DNA of 64,000 nucleotides, from NCBI GenBank assembly GCA_018292915.2, contig JACVVK020000001.1, positions 1,475,001-1,539,000 of the forward strand. The letters run 5' to 3'. This DNA is from Batillaria attramentaria (Eukaryota > Mollusca > Gastropoda > Batillariidae). The notes below the pieces were generated by a model that worked only from the letters and a program-made list of their open reading frames with translations, was not told the DNA's origin and searched no databases. Numbering within the stretch: position 1 is the first letter of the stretch; each line of letters starts with the position of its first letter. The position numbers and the translations under genes were made by a program. Positions 22,244 through 35,524 of this stretch are shown piece by piece.

Positions 22244-22291
22244 GACGACGGAGGGTTAATACATAGACTCCCATTGTTACACAAGGGAGCC
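21193..22291. repeat. 1.1-kb inverted-repeat-bounded array of about 140-bp units
   Basis: Six to seven diverged units of about 130-150 bp. Each has a TGACCTTGACC/TCAAGGTCA palindromic part and an ATGCCAAGTTTG...CTCTGCTGTTTG part. The ends, GGCTCCCTTGTG (21193) and CACAAGGGAGCC (to 22291), are 12-bp inverted repeats. A (CA)n tract lies at 22185-22239. No ORF. Confidence 0.75.
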
Positions 22292-22295
22292 AAAA

Positions 22296-22412
22296 ATGGG
22301 GCAACGATGAAAAAACCAGCACAAATATTTCGCCCCAGCCGGGATACGAACTCACAACCCGAGCATTGAGCAGTCCAACGCTCTACCATTCGGCCACCCC
22401 GGCTCCCCCATG
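22296..22412 (-). mobile_element. tRNA-like SINE head, family C (minus)
   Basis: On the minus strand: GGGAGCCGGGGTGGCCGAAT, GGTAGAGCGTTGGACTGCTC, then CGAAATATTTGTGCTGGTTT. It abuts the 21193-22291 array. Confidence 0.65.
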
Positions 22413-24644
22413 ACAGTGAGGACAGGAAGGCGGAAGTTTCAAATGACAATAACACATAATTAATATTTTAACGTATCATTTTTTTTCTTCTCCATAGTAC
22501 ATACATGTATACCTTACAACAATACACAATAGATACACCATAATGTGCTCAACAACATAACAACTTCTTACAAAACACTGCAGTATCAGACAAAAGTAAC
22601 ATGCATCGTGGAATGCAGTGTGACTTAATTCTAGTAAAATATGGTCACTCTGTGAGCAGCAATTTATATACACGTATATATGTATGATTTGTTTCAGTTT
22701 TGTTTACTGTATATATACTACTTAGCAGCAGATCAAAAATTTGTGATCTGAACATTAAGTTGTAGAAATGTATCAAAAAGGTATCTTTGATATGTCAAAG
22801 ACAGACTACCCACTTTTTTTTTCTAAAATATCTGCCAGAAATAAATGTAGGACGATTTTTTACATACTCAAGAAACATCAAAAACCAGACACTGACATTC
22901 CTGACTGAAGAAGTTGGGAATAAAACAAAACGCGTCAAAGGTTATCGCAATAAAACAAAACAGGTCAAAGGTTATTCCAGAGACATTATTCAAGTCTGTG
23001 CTCAATCCACGCAAAGCTGCACAAGCCAGACAGAACACTGCAAAGATGTTGGGAATAAAAAGAAAAAGGATTACACTTGTATACTTGTACAAGGCCAAAT
23101 ATAAGCGGATAAAAGTCTCCAGCAGGGAACTCCTGAATATGAAAGACTGGGGATAATCTGTCGCAAGGAAGTTAAGGATAGTGGTATATAGAGTTATAAA
23201 GGCCTTATTCCACTCACACCATCTTCTCATCCAAAAATCTGAAAAGAGGTATACAATCATTTCCGTTCCAGGGACAAAAGGCTAAAACACACAAGAACAG
23301 TTTTTTGGATGTTACTGTACTATGTTTAGAATGGCCGCAAGTGTTTTCTATCAGTTTATACCCTAGACTCCTGCTGATGTTCCGCTCTAGTTTTGTGCAA
23401 ACTATCTTGTCTCAAACTTTGCATGAACAACGCTGAAATGTCTCTGAAATGTTCACCGAACCCAGGGATTGTGGCTTAATGTGAAGGGACTTGGATTAAA
23501 ATGAGTGCTCACACACATGTCAAGGCAATCAAAAGTGCCCTGGATTCGTCAAGCAATTTTGCCAGCTAACAGGTGATAAAAATAATAATAATAATAATAC
23601 ATAGTTTTCATAGTTTGTTTGTTTTTTCTAAAAGACTGAAAAGAAAAATCAGATCATGCTGAACATTCATAATGCAGATACTATGCACACACAATTAAGC
23701 ATAATTAAGCACACATCTACAAGCCTACATACGCCAATATGAAAAAAATAATCACTGGGTGAGATCAATTACGTATACCCAAATTTGTATTATGCTAAGT
23801 GATCGTTGTTACGTAAATTGTCCACCAGTGAACGTCTGACTGGATTTCTCATAAATTCTGACTATTTTTTAATCAAACCTTGAAGCAGATGCTAGTAACT
23901 CCCCCCCCCCCCCCCCCCCAATTTCTTCTCAGCCATACCTTCTACATGTATTTCTTCTCAGCCATACCTTCTACATGTATTGTACTGGTGACACTTTTTC
24001 ACATAGCAATATTTTGGTTTTTATAGAACATATTCAGTGATCTCACAATTTCCCTGGTTACAGTGTGTACAGTATAATGTGGAGTTAAGGTGATATTTGT
24101 AAGCTGACTGTACAAAGTAAATGCATAAACAGCTGGCAAGATGCAGAAACAATGAAGAGTATTCCAAAACAAAAATCTGAGATTTCAACAGCTTCTTGTG
24201 CGCGTTCTTCCCTTTTAGATACATGCAATGTGTTGCGTGCCATAGTACTGCCAAGACTGAAAAGAATGAATGCTGAAAATTCTTTGGTACGCGATAATCT
24301 TAACATTCAATATCCCACACATAAAATTGAAATCTGGAAATGAAATCTGAAAGGCCTTCCAAGTTGGCGCCCAAAATCTGGAGCGCTGGCAGGCAAACTG
24401 TGCCCATAGTAAAGTGTAATTTAAAGAAAAGGCTGCAAGATGCTAGTGTTCTCCTGTGTACTTGCCACCAGCACAACAACATCATGCGCAAGTCCTAAAG
24501 TGGTTGTATCATTCTACATTTTTACTTCCACTGTTTAACGCATTCGTGACAGGCCACTTGGATCAATGAGGTTCAGCCACGCATGGCCCATCAAAACTTA
24601 ATTCCTATCAATTTTTCATATAAAGCAATTGAACTGTCAAGTGT

Positions 24645-24765
24645 GTGTACTTACTTTACTTACTTAGGCCCCTGGCTCCAAGTGGAGCATGGGCCATCGA
24701 CAACCCTTCGCCATCGCACTCTGTTCTGGGCTATTCTTGCCGCTCCAGTCCAGTTGGTCAAGTGT
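24645..24765 (-). mobile_element. RTE-like LINE 3' tail (minus)
   Basis: On the minus strand it reads GGCCCATGCTCCACTTGGAG and GCCTAAGTAAGTAAAGTAAG, the same 3' end as at 4591-5135. Confidence 0.6.
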
Positions 24766-25989
24766 GTGTGTGTGTTCAATAAAGCTTGCTAGAGAGGTTA
24801 CATGCAGTCAGTTTACTGCAGCACGTTCACGGGGACAGGCAGAGGCATGGGCAATGCTGAGGAAGCAGCAGAGTTAAAATAGAGTTATAAAGCGGCTATT
24901 TCACGATAACGAATGACTAACCGTGATGTCAGATTGTCAACAGTTCGAGAAGTTAAACAATCTTGAAAACTTTAGAGAAATTCAGGCAACCCGTAACACT
25001 TTCTGTGTCAAGCACAAAATAAACACAAGCCTTCCACAACAAAAAACGACAAACACTAATTACCAGAGGCAAATGTTTTGAGAGTGGAGGTTTCCTGACC
25101 TTCCTAACTTTCAAAACTCACCAACACTGCAGGTGACAATCTATGTGCGACTGTAATGTGTAAACATCACAAATAAGAATCAGAATTACAGCTCTTCCAA
25201 TATCCAGATAAGCCACAAATACATGTATCAACATTTCTGAAGTGATCTTTAGCACAAGTGGAAAAATGTGTATGTCTGTCACAAGCAGCACAGGGTACGA
25301 AAATACAATATGGCTACCTGCACGAATACACTGAAGTTTACAGTGCTGAAAACCATTTCCATCAACAATATCAGAAACGTCACATTATCTTGGCTTGTAA
25401 TGTCATCAAAAAACACAATATTGCTCCCGTCAAAAAACCGCACACACACACACAAAATCAAAACCACCCTCACTGACTCTTACAGTGTTTAACATTGAAC
25501 TAGGAAAACATTCATGACCTGTTCAACAAAACTCTCCCAAGACACACAAAACCTGCTCAACAAAACTGTCCAGTCATTTTTCACACATCACATAAAATCC
25601 CACAGCATTTTGTTTTTTTCCACAAAATGCACAGTCAAACTAATAAACACTTGATCGTTTTTTGTTGCTGTTTTGGGTTTGTTTGTTTTTAAATCAAACT
25701 GTACAGAACCAGCTGAATGATGGTCTTAATAACAGGTGGTCTCTCTGAAGGTATGTGGTCCCAGACGAAAAATCTGAATCTGCTGTATGTGTATACAGAC
25801 AAAAAAAACCTCCTAGAGGCAATCACACAATACCATCAAACACATGCGGTACATTCACACACACACAAAACAAAACAAAACCAACAAAAACCTGCGAATG
25901 ACTCCTCGGCAAAAGCCTGAGCTAATGAGGCAGTTTTCCAGTCATGGTTTTCCTCTAAGAGCTATAAACAAGCAGAAAGGGAAGGATTT

Positions 25990-26127
25990 GAAAAGGGAAG
26001 GCACTACCTCTCCTGGCACGGCCATCCTGGATTTGAACAGCGTGGTCATGGTAATGCAGGCCATGACCGCTGTGAATGCATCATACACGGTTGTATTACC
26101 GGTATAGCCATGGGGTATCTTCATCAT
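25990..26127 (-). CDS. Coding-like exon, family unknown
   Basis: Minus-strand frame MMKIPHGYTGNTTVYDAFTA continues VMACITMTTLFKSRMAVPGE up to a possible GAG|GTAGTG donor. Codon third positions are GC-rich and the segment is mildly hydrophobic. It does not join the ABCB transcript in any obvious way. It may be a first exon of another minus-strand gene or a relic. Confidence 0.25.
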
Positions 26128-27197
26128 CAGACATATAACAGCTTACAGGTAAAAAAAGGTGAAAATACATCAAGCTTGATGAATAGTGTAAGACATGCGC
26201 TTTCAAGTACAGCCTGCTGCAGACAGTGAAAAAGACTCCCCCAACCCCCTCCCCCCCCCCCCTCGAAAAAAAAATTGCACATAATAATGTATGAATGGTT
26301 TTTATGATAACAATAGTTGTGGAGCTCACACAATCATGAACTGCACACAGCAAAACCATCGCAAAGAAACAAAAATCTAAGGGAAAAGCCACAACTCAAC
26401 ACAAACTGTTCCTGAGGTATATATCCCGATCACAACATGATCATCAATTGTCTCTGGTGTAAATCAAAACCCTATTCAAACCCATCCCCTCCAACCCCTC
26501 CCCCCCCCCATCCCCCACCACCCAATCCCTCTTACATTTCACCCAAGCCAACACCCCACACCATCCAAAGTAAAACCCAATGATTATAAACTTTAACAGT
26601 CTTTATCACATACGTCCACAGCTGAGCCATGGCTTTGATCAAATGAAAGATGCTTAGCATGCAGTTAGCACAATGTAAGCAGTTGTTTCAGCAATAGTGT
26701 TACAGCTATGTGGCACATTATCCAACCCAACCACGAAAAACTAGATCCCCTGAAAAATAACTGATCACAGAGGCACTGACATGGATTTTAGATCTACACA
26801 CAGGATGCAAACGAAACATACATACATAAATGTTGGATACATGAGCCACAATTACCAAAACACTAACACTGTACCATTTTCATGCGCTGCATCCAAATGA
26901 CCACAGATTTCACTTAACAAGGACTCGACAACAGACGGAAAATTGTCTTCAAAAAACAAAAACCACCAAACAAAACCAAAAAAGAAGGTGGGGGTTGGGG
27001 TAGCAGCACACAGGAGCTTTTTCTCAGGCAATTACTCATGATGCTGTACAATGTTTTCGTTTCCATTCTTGACTGTCCACAGTGTCAGTCTGCAAAGACA
27101 GGTCACTGTAATATGTTGCTCCTTCACAGTCGGTGAATGTCTTCTGCACTCTCTCTCCGATATGTTCTATTCTCTGCCTACGTCCTGAAGCGTCTGC

Positions 27198-27398
27198 CTA
27201 CTTCTGCCTCTTTTGTGTGGTTTGCAGCTTGTAGTAGAAACCCTGACGACTCATCAGCTCGCTGTGGTTTCCTTCCTCCGTGACCACGCCGTGTCGGATG
27301 ACATAGATCTTGTCCGCGTTGGTGATGGTGGACAGACGATGAGCGATGACAATGCAAGTGCGACCCTGCCGAGCCTTGTCGAGGGCTTCTTGCACGAC
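27198..27398 (-). CDS. ABCB1: ABCB exon 28: NBD2 H-loop and C-terminus
   Basis: Encodes [20 protein letters not shown] then [20 protein letters not shown] and ends [10 protein letters not shown] with stop TAG at 27198-27200. Confidence 0.95.
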   Translation of the reverse strand, partial: VVQEALDKARQGRTCIVIAHRLSTITNADKIYVIRHGVVTEEGNHSELMSRQGFYYKLQTTQKRQK

Positions 27399-27823
27399 CT
27401 GTAGCACAAAGACAGAAACTCATGGTCAAAAGAGGCAGTGACTGTGATATTAAAATGAATTTTCATATCCTCTTCCTTTTTCAGATTGAATGGGGGGGGG
27501 GGGGGGGGGGGGGGCAAGATTGCGAGTGTCAATATAAACAATACAGAAAAGAAGCAGGTGATTTATCAACTTTCAAACCCCTTCACCCACACACATCCTC
27601 TTTCCCAGATTGGCCCCTCTCTCTCTCTCTCAATGGCGTGAATGTGATTTGTCTTCAAAGAAAAAGGTTGGTGGGTGTGCCGTGCATGTGTCTCACCATG
27701 TTCAGTTTGCTTTAGTTATTCTGTATTGTTATGGCAGCAAGTTTAAGAAAAGGAGTTTTGTGTTATCACTTCTCTCATCATAAGATAAAGATTAATTTTC
27801 ATTCACTCCATCCTCCCCCATAC

Positions 27824-27918
<95 letters not shown>

Positions 27919-30900
27919 ACACTCCACCTTTTCACTCTCTGTGTCCAGAGCTGACGTGGCCTCGTCCAGCAGGAGGACGCGTGGATTACGCACAAGGGCA
28001 CGAGCAATGGCTACCCGCTGTTTCTGGCCACCACTCAGTTGTGTCCCCTTGTCGCCTGCCGGTGTGTCATATCCCTTCAAACAAAGCACAAGTCATTCAT
28101 CAAGCAGACATACATCTCTTGTTTGGTACATGTACCAGTCTACTTGGATGCTAACAACAGCAACATGTGTGGATATTCACTGTCAGCACAGCATGTGAAT
28201 GAAGCACCTCTTTGTTTTGTTTGTTGTTGTTGTTTGATTTGATTATATCCTTCCCTTTTGCTCTTGTTTTCATGTTTGCTTGTTCTTTTGTTCTAATTTT
28301 GAAGAGAGGGGCGAGCATAAACAAAAACAAGCAAAAAAGTTTGGAAACAAAACACACACGCACACACACACGCACGCACTAACAATGAGACATACACATC
28401 TCGCTTACATTAGGCAGTGATGCAATGAACTCATGGATGTTTGCTGCTCGAGCAGCAGCGATGATTTCAGACATGTCCACCACTCGGGAGTTGTCCCCGT
28501 AAGCAATGTTTTCCGCCAGGCTGCGATCAAACAGCACTGGCTCCTGGGACACGATTCCAATCTGCGCCCTCAGCCACTGCACGTTCAAGTTCTTCACGTC
28601 ACAGCCGCCCAGCGTCTGAGGAAAAACGGTGGCAATTTTATCTCAAATGCAGCTGCACTGATACAACCATGTACATGTATACATTAGATGGAGTACCTGT
28701 GGTGCAATCTGTCCTCCCACAAACGTCCTTGAGATGTCTAGAAATGTGTAAATAAGTACTACATGTACCTCTCACTCCAAATGCATGCAGGAGCACGTGG
28801 AGCTAACAGCTTTGTTGTCATTTGGAGGAGCATGTCGTTGATCACACAAAAGCAAACAATTTTCAAGGATCAAATTTACAGACAGTTCAATTATCTAGAA
28901 GATCCGGTTGGTGTATATGTATCCATGCCCCATCCCCCCCCCCCCCCAACACTTCATCCTTCATGGATTTAGAAAGCAGCTGGTATCCTTAAAATGGATA
29001 ACTCACACGAGATCTCATTTACTAAGTGCAGCTGCTAAAGATCTACACACCCCAAAACTCTACTACTACAACCAGTCTATTTTGTGTTCCATGATGGTCC
29101 TGGTAAACGCATTTATTATAAAAAGATTTTTTTTTTTAAACCATAAAAGTTTTTAGTGAATGGCAGGAGTTACCCCCCTGCACATGGAGTTTAAGCTACA
29201 CAGCAACAGTAGCCAGTGAGAGCTAACTGAACTTTAAAAAGAGAGAGAAAAAAGAAGAAGCAACTTACAACAGAGCCAGCTTCAGCATCATAGAAGCGCT
29301 CAATCAGCTGCACTGTTGTGCTCTTTCCACATCCGCTGGATCCCACCAGCGCCACCGTCTCGCTCTGCTTCACCGAGATGTTGAGGCCCTGCAGGATTTT
29401 GGCATCAGGGCGGGTCGGGTAGCGGAACTCCACTTCTCTGAACTCAACTTGTGGGATATAGCCAGTCTAAGGAAAAAGCAAAGAACAGAAGTGGTCACAA
29501 GGACTGTTTCGTTCTTCGTAGGCTGAAAAAGTCTCAGTTTTTGTTTCTTCGTTATTTCTGTTCCTTTATATACTTATTCATACATTTATTTTTCTATTTA
29601 CACTGTACTTGTTATTTATTTGTATATTCATAATTTACTTGCACATTCACTATGATTTACTTGTACATATTCACAAATGACTTACTTGTATATATCTATG
29701 ATTTTCTTGTATATTTATTTATCTGTCGTTTACGTTTTGGAATATGACTCTCTCTCTCTCTCTATCTCTGATGGAGATAAGAAGTTGCGAACAACTAATC
29801 AGTGCTCAAAAGCACTTCCTTGTTCCTCTCATGGCTATGTCATCTACCATGTATATATATCTGAAATGATCACACAGGTAGAAAAAATAACGACCTGATT
29901 CCTTTTAGCTGAGTAACAAAATCAATGCCAACGGATGAAGCAACATCTTGCACACCACTTTTCAACTGCATCCCCATCGTTAATCAAACCAAAACAGAAA
30001 TAAAAGGGTCACTGTCATACAGATTGGTGATGCAGTACGAGGCATGCCTTGTCACGTTCGTGCCTTAAATTGTTGTGAACGTACTGCACATGGCACACTG
30101 TATCGCAAAACTATACAACAACAACCAGATATTCAAGATCATTTTTGCCCATGGCTGTTAGAGCTGCCAACTCAAGCAGAACGAACACGAGAGAGAGAGA
30201 GAGAGAGAGAGAGGTGTGGGGATCGAGGAGAGAGAGAAAGAGCAGAGTGAGTGAATGTGCTGAGTGAGTGTCGGAATGAATGTATCAGTAAGTGTTGAAT
30301 GTGACAGGAAACTGTATTATGTGATAGTTTTATTCCTGATTTTAAGTAATTTTACTGGTCAAGACTGTCTGTTTTACTTATCTTTGTAGTCTCATTTATT
30401 AAAATGTTTATCAGTTGTGTGTTTTACTAGTATGCGGGCCAGAACTGCAATTTCCCAATTTTGGGATCAATAAAGTATTCTGTATTCTGTACAACCATGT
30501 CAGCTGAACAAAAGCCTGTCAGAGGCTTAGCAAGCAACCTGCTCTACAAACTCTTGTCAACACATGATGTCTGCTGTTGGCCTACACTTGAGCAGGACGG
30601 GAGTAAGGTGAGCGAGAAATGTTATCAAGACCACTCAACCAGAAGAGTTCTCGGTAGGGAATTTCAGAAAAGAGTTCTCGATAGGGAATTTCAGAAAAGA
30701 GTTCTCGATAGGGAATTTCAGAAAAGAGTTCTCGGTAGGGAATTTCAGAAAAGAGTTCTTGATAGGGAATTTCAGAAAAGAGTTCTCGATAGGGAATTTC
30801 AGAAAAGAGTTCTCGGTAGGGAATTTCAGAAAAGAGTTCTTGATAGGGAATTTCAGAAAAGAGTTCTCGATAGGGAATTTCAGAAAAGAGTTCTTGATAG

Positions 30901-31556
30901 GGAATTTCAGAAAAGAGTTCTCGGTAGGAAATTTCAGAAAAGAGTTCTCGGTAGGGAATTTCAGAAAAGAGTTCTCGATAGGGAATTTCAGAAAAGAGTT
31001 CTCGATAGGGAATTTCAGAAAAGAGTTCTCGGTAGGGAATTTCAGAAAAGAGTTCTCGATAGGGAATTTCAGAAAAGAGTTCTCGATAGGGAATTTCAGA
31101 AAAGAGTTCTCGATAGGGAATTTCAGGCTTACTGGTCCACACTCCATTGCATCCGAAGAAACTAAATACTGTACTCAACCTTAAAACAGATCAACACACA
31201 GGGAAGCACTTTTGGACAGAAAAAAAAAGAGAGACAAAGAAAAGCATGCATCAACGAAGGGCATCGCCCTTGCACGCGTGTTTCATGATCTGCTTACTAA
31301 GATGAAAACTGCAGCTTTGTTAGTCAGCAAAATGAACACACCGTTTCAAAACAGCTCCAATTCAGGCACAACAAAATTGAAAGGATAAAAAAAAAAAAAC
31401 AATGTTTCCAAAAATCTTCATCTTGTCACAAAAGGCTCATAAAATGTGAGCAGTCAGTCTCACACTCAGTGTACACTTGTCACAGGGTTAGTTCAAGAAA
31501 ACCTGAACCTGTTAAACTAGTTATCAAAAATAAATAAACCAACAAATAAGCAAGCG

Positions 31557-31609
<53 letters not shown>

Positions 31610-33356
31610 AACCACCCACTCAGCCACAGACACACACACACACTCACACATACATTTCTAACATCTCCAGGTAGGGCCCATCTCTACAATGGAAGAAAAA
31701 AGTCTAAGCTAATAGGCAATTTTATGCAAAGTTTCACACAATGTTTTGTTTTGTTTTTTAACATCTGCACCCTTTAATCTACATGTTTATTGTTAGCTAA
31801 ACAAAAACAGACTGTGACAAAATTCAAAACACTACCCAGTACAACTCACTAAAATCTGGTCTACCAGCTTTTTCCTTCTTTTTTTTTTTCCTTACGATTT
31901 ACGAAAGCGAAGATGGCAATTATGCACAGCATGTACATGTAGATGAAAAGCAAGCTTGTGAAGTGCACACTTGTAAATATATATACAAATGCAAATTAAA
32001 GAAAAACAAAAAATTGTAACTGTTACAGTCACTGCAAAACACTGTGTACATGGTATTAAGTGCATTTCCTGAAAGTACCAGGGTCTGCAAGCCTTCTCAA
32101 ACTCTGGAAGAAAAGGATGCCAATAATGATTCGAGTACGCACAGGTTTCAGGTCTAGAAATCAGTGACATTGCATTCACATGAAATTGAGCGACAAAAAC
32201 AAAACAAGATTAGATCTAAAACCGGCCCCCGTAGTGTAGTGGTTAGCACTTCGGACCATGGACCGGTAGACCCGGGTTCGAGTCCCAGCCGAGACAAGCG
32301 GGATTTTTCCTACCTAGGTCGGCTCCTACCCAGAGCGGGTGTGCTATGGGCCCGATGGGGAGGCTGTTGCCACACAGCCGAGATTGACCCACTTCACGGG
32401 TGCGACTTTGGGGGCGCTTCCCTTAGTATGACACGTCGTATGATGTGGATGATTACACGGCCGGCACCGCAGGTGCCGTAGTTCCCGGGCCTGGTTAATG
32501 CCGGGATATTTATGACAGGAAGCGTGGAATGCGGCCCTGTCCCGCAGTCCCAAACCACATGGACCTCCATAACATCATCTTACCATCATCTTCATCTCCA
32601 TCATCATGCATAATAAAAATTGTCCCGGCTTTCGAGTCCTCCGTGGGTTCCACCCATGACCTGGGAGGAACACCACTGGAGCTGGCAAAGAGTTGGGACA
32701 GCAACAACAACAACAACAAAAAAAAAAAAAGATTAGATCTAAAACATGTACATTTCTGCCCTGGTTCACCTCTGCAGCTGTCCCAGGCGCCCAAAACACA
32801 AGGGTTTTGAATACACGGTTTGGGTTTGGGGTTTTGCTACAAATTAAATGATTTAGTACTACAAGAGCAGAACCAACACCAAACATTGCTCCCAGGCTGT
32901 CTGACCGTCAGTGGTAACTCAGCACATTTCCAGCAGGTCACAGACAGAAGAGAAAAAGGACATTCGACAGACTGTGGAAAAAAGACATGGTGAAAATGTT
33001 GGAAACAGAAAGTCTTGTGAAAGTCAACATGTCACATGTTTCGCATTCCAGAACTTTTGATTTGAAATGAACCGAACTGAGAACAAAATGCCAGGCACTT
33101 ACCACCAGTTTGGTTCCATCTTCTGATGTGGTGTCAATAACCGGCGCCTTATCCAGAAGTTTGATGATGCGCTGAGCCGATACTTTGGCCTTGCCTGCGT
33201 CAGGTGCGAAGGCGCTGGCATTGCCAAGACCCATGGCCGTGAAAACTAGGGCTCCAAACACTCTGCACATCATGGAGAAGGCAAACTTTGAAGGAAACCG
33301 GCAAACAAATGTTTGTCATCATATACCTTCACAGAACAGAACGATGCAACACTGTC

Positions 33357-33414
<58 letters not shown>

Positions 33415-35014
33415 TGTGGTGTGGTGTGTGTGTGAGAGAGGGGGAGGAGAGGGTGGGGGGGTGGAGGGGGGGAAAGGGAGAGACAGAGAGAGATATACAG
33501 ACAGAGACAGCACCTTAAATTGAATGCTTTTATTTATTATCTTATACATTGTCAGACTGTGCTGCAGAAGAGATATTTCTGTTTTAATACTTTTATGTAA
33601 CATAAAATGGTCAATAAACATATTGTATTGTATTGTATTGTATTGTATGTATTTCAAACTATTTTGAAGTATAGTGCATTTGGTAATTCAGTTGTCAACG
33701 ATTTTCAGCGATAACCTTCTATTGAGCCACTTGTGTGTATGTATCAAAGCCAAAAAGATGAGCCTGGCCTAGCATCCTAATTTATTTCATAACAGTCAGG
33801 GTTCTAAGTTTTTCTGTTTCTTCTCAGCATAAGCAAAATTTTCAGGGTAAACGAGCTGTAAAAATGTAAAGTATTAAAATTAGCCAAAAATATACTCCCG
33901 CAAAGCCTAAGTGACAATAAGGTCATCACGCTCAGTAATTGACGTTAACTTTTAAAACTCCCTCATGACACAACAAGAAACAGTGAAATATTGTATGTGC
34001 ATGTCAGGGTGTGTGAGCGCAAGCATGTGTTCATGCATGTGCCTCTGTGTGTGTGTGTGTGTAAAGCATGTACATACAAGAAGACGTCCTCAAACTGCAT
34101 CTCCTGTTCCTGGATGAGGTAGGCACCCAGCGTGAAAGCAGCAGCGTACACAAAGTAGATACAGCCTTGCGAGAAGCCGAAGGCAAAGCCGACAATATGA
34201 GCCTTCTTCATAGCACCTTTGTACGGTGTCTCCAGATGACCCATGAACCGATCGTGCATCGTCACCTCCTTGCCAAGAGACACCACCGTTCGCATGTTCT
34301 CAATGGCCTCTGTTGCAGTCTGCGAAGAGAGAGAAAAACAAAGGTTCACTTGGAAAAGCTGACTTCCAAACAAAATGTATGTGCGTGTCACAGCCTATTG
34401 CCATTTGATAGAACCACCTAAGCGCCGTGGATCTGCAAAGCACTTAAGCTTTTCATTATCCGATTAGCAATATGTCTCTACCATACTTTGGATGAAAAAG
34501 GTCTAAGCACCTAAACGCATATGTTTTTCGTTTGTAGTGTTTTGTGTTGTGTTTGTTTTGTTTTTAGTTTGGGTGTGTTGTGTTCATTTTGTTTTTCGTC
34601 TTTTAGGGGTTGGTTTGTTTGTTTTTGTTGTTGTTGTTGTTGTTTTTTTGTTGTTGTTGTTGTTTTTTTTTGGGGGGGGTTTCTTTGTTTTGTTGGTTGG
34701 TTAGTTTTTTTATTGTGCATTTTTTTGGGGGGGGTTTAGTGATACAAACCTAGTCCCAGCAACCCTTACCTTCCCAGCCTCCTCCAGAGCCACCTTGTTG
34801 CTACCGGCAACACCAGCCAAAATGCGAATCTGTAGGAAGCCGCCAATGATAAGTAGGGGCAAGAAGCCGATGATAAGCAGCGTGAGTTGCCAGCCGTAGA
34901 TGAATGCGATGATGATGCCAGTGCCAATATTGGCCAAATTCATGATGGCCGTCCCCAATCGGACACCAGTAGCCTGAGGGAAAAAGAATTTTTCAGTATG
35001 ATGAACATAAACAT

Positions 35015-35098
<84 letters not shown>

Positions 35099-35451
35099 AT
35101 GTACCACAATTATCACTGCCAGTTCAAACAAAAACTTTCCATTTGCCATTAGTTATTCAATCAGAATGAAATACATCACATTCTAAAAAAATTAAAACAA
35201 TGAATTTAAATCTGTCTTAAAGAGCAATTTTCGGACATGTGGACAAGCTCTTACCCCTTGTACTTGTGATGCGTCAGTAGCAAGTCGAGTTGTGAGGGCG
35301 CCAGTGCTGTTCTCTTTTTCATCATACCAGGCAATCTCCTGCAAATTTAATTTGAAAGGCATAAGTATGGTATCATTTCAATCTGTTCATTGACCAGTAC
35401 ATGTATACACAAAACTGTGTTTTGTTGTTGTTCTCTGTTTCTCTCTCCGTC

Positions 35452-35524
<73 letters not shown>

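Larger units (their letters stand above)
18606..27197. other. Intergenic region
   Basis: Apart from the SINEs, LINE tail, inverted-repeat array and one coding-like segment listed separately, nothing convincing as a gene is seen. A duplicated 30-bp pair (TTCTTCTCAGCCATACCTTC) is at 23927-23980. The 3' untranslated end of the ABCB gene must lie just below 27198, but no clear polyadenylation signal could be assigned. Confidence 0.5.

Noticed and set aside
22955..22980. AGGTCAAAGGTTA as a DR1 nuclear-receptor site
   Set aside because: A single near-match in a 30-bp duplicated AT-rich stretch with no linked promoter; too weak to report as a feature.
30647..31126. CRISPR-like array
   Set aside because: The 27-bp units are directly contiguous with no spacers, and the genome is metazoan.
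30461..31165. Long repeat-protein ORF (VLDREFQKR repeats) and antisense ORFs
   Set aside because: The 27-bp unit has no stops in several frames, so openness on both strands is expected. It lies inside an ABCB intron and has no family support.
32164..32553. ORFs reading [20 protein letters not shown] and similar
   Set aside because: They recur in each SINE family A copy (18.8, 32.2, 51.7 and 53.8 kb) and come from the tRNA-like head, not from a gene.
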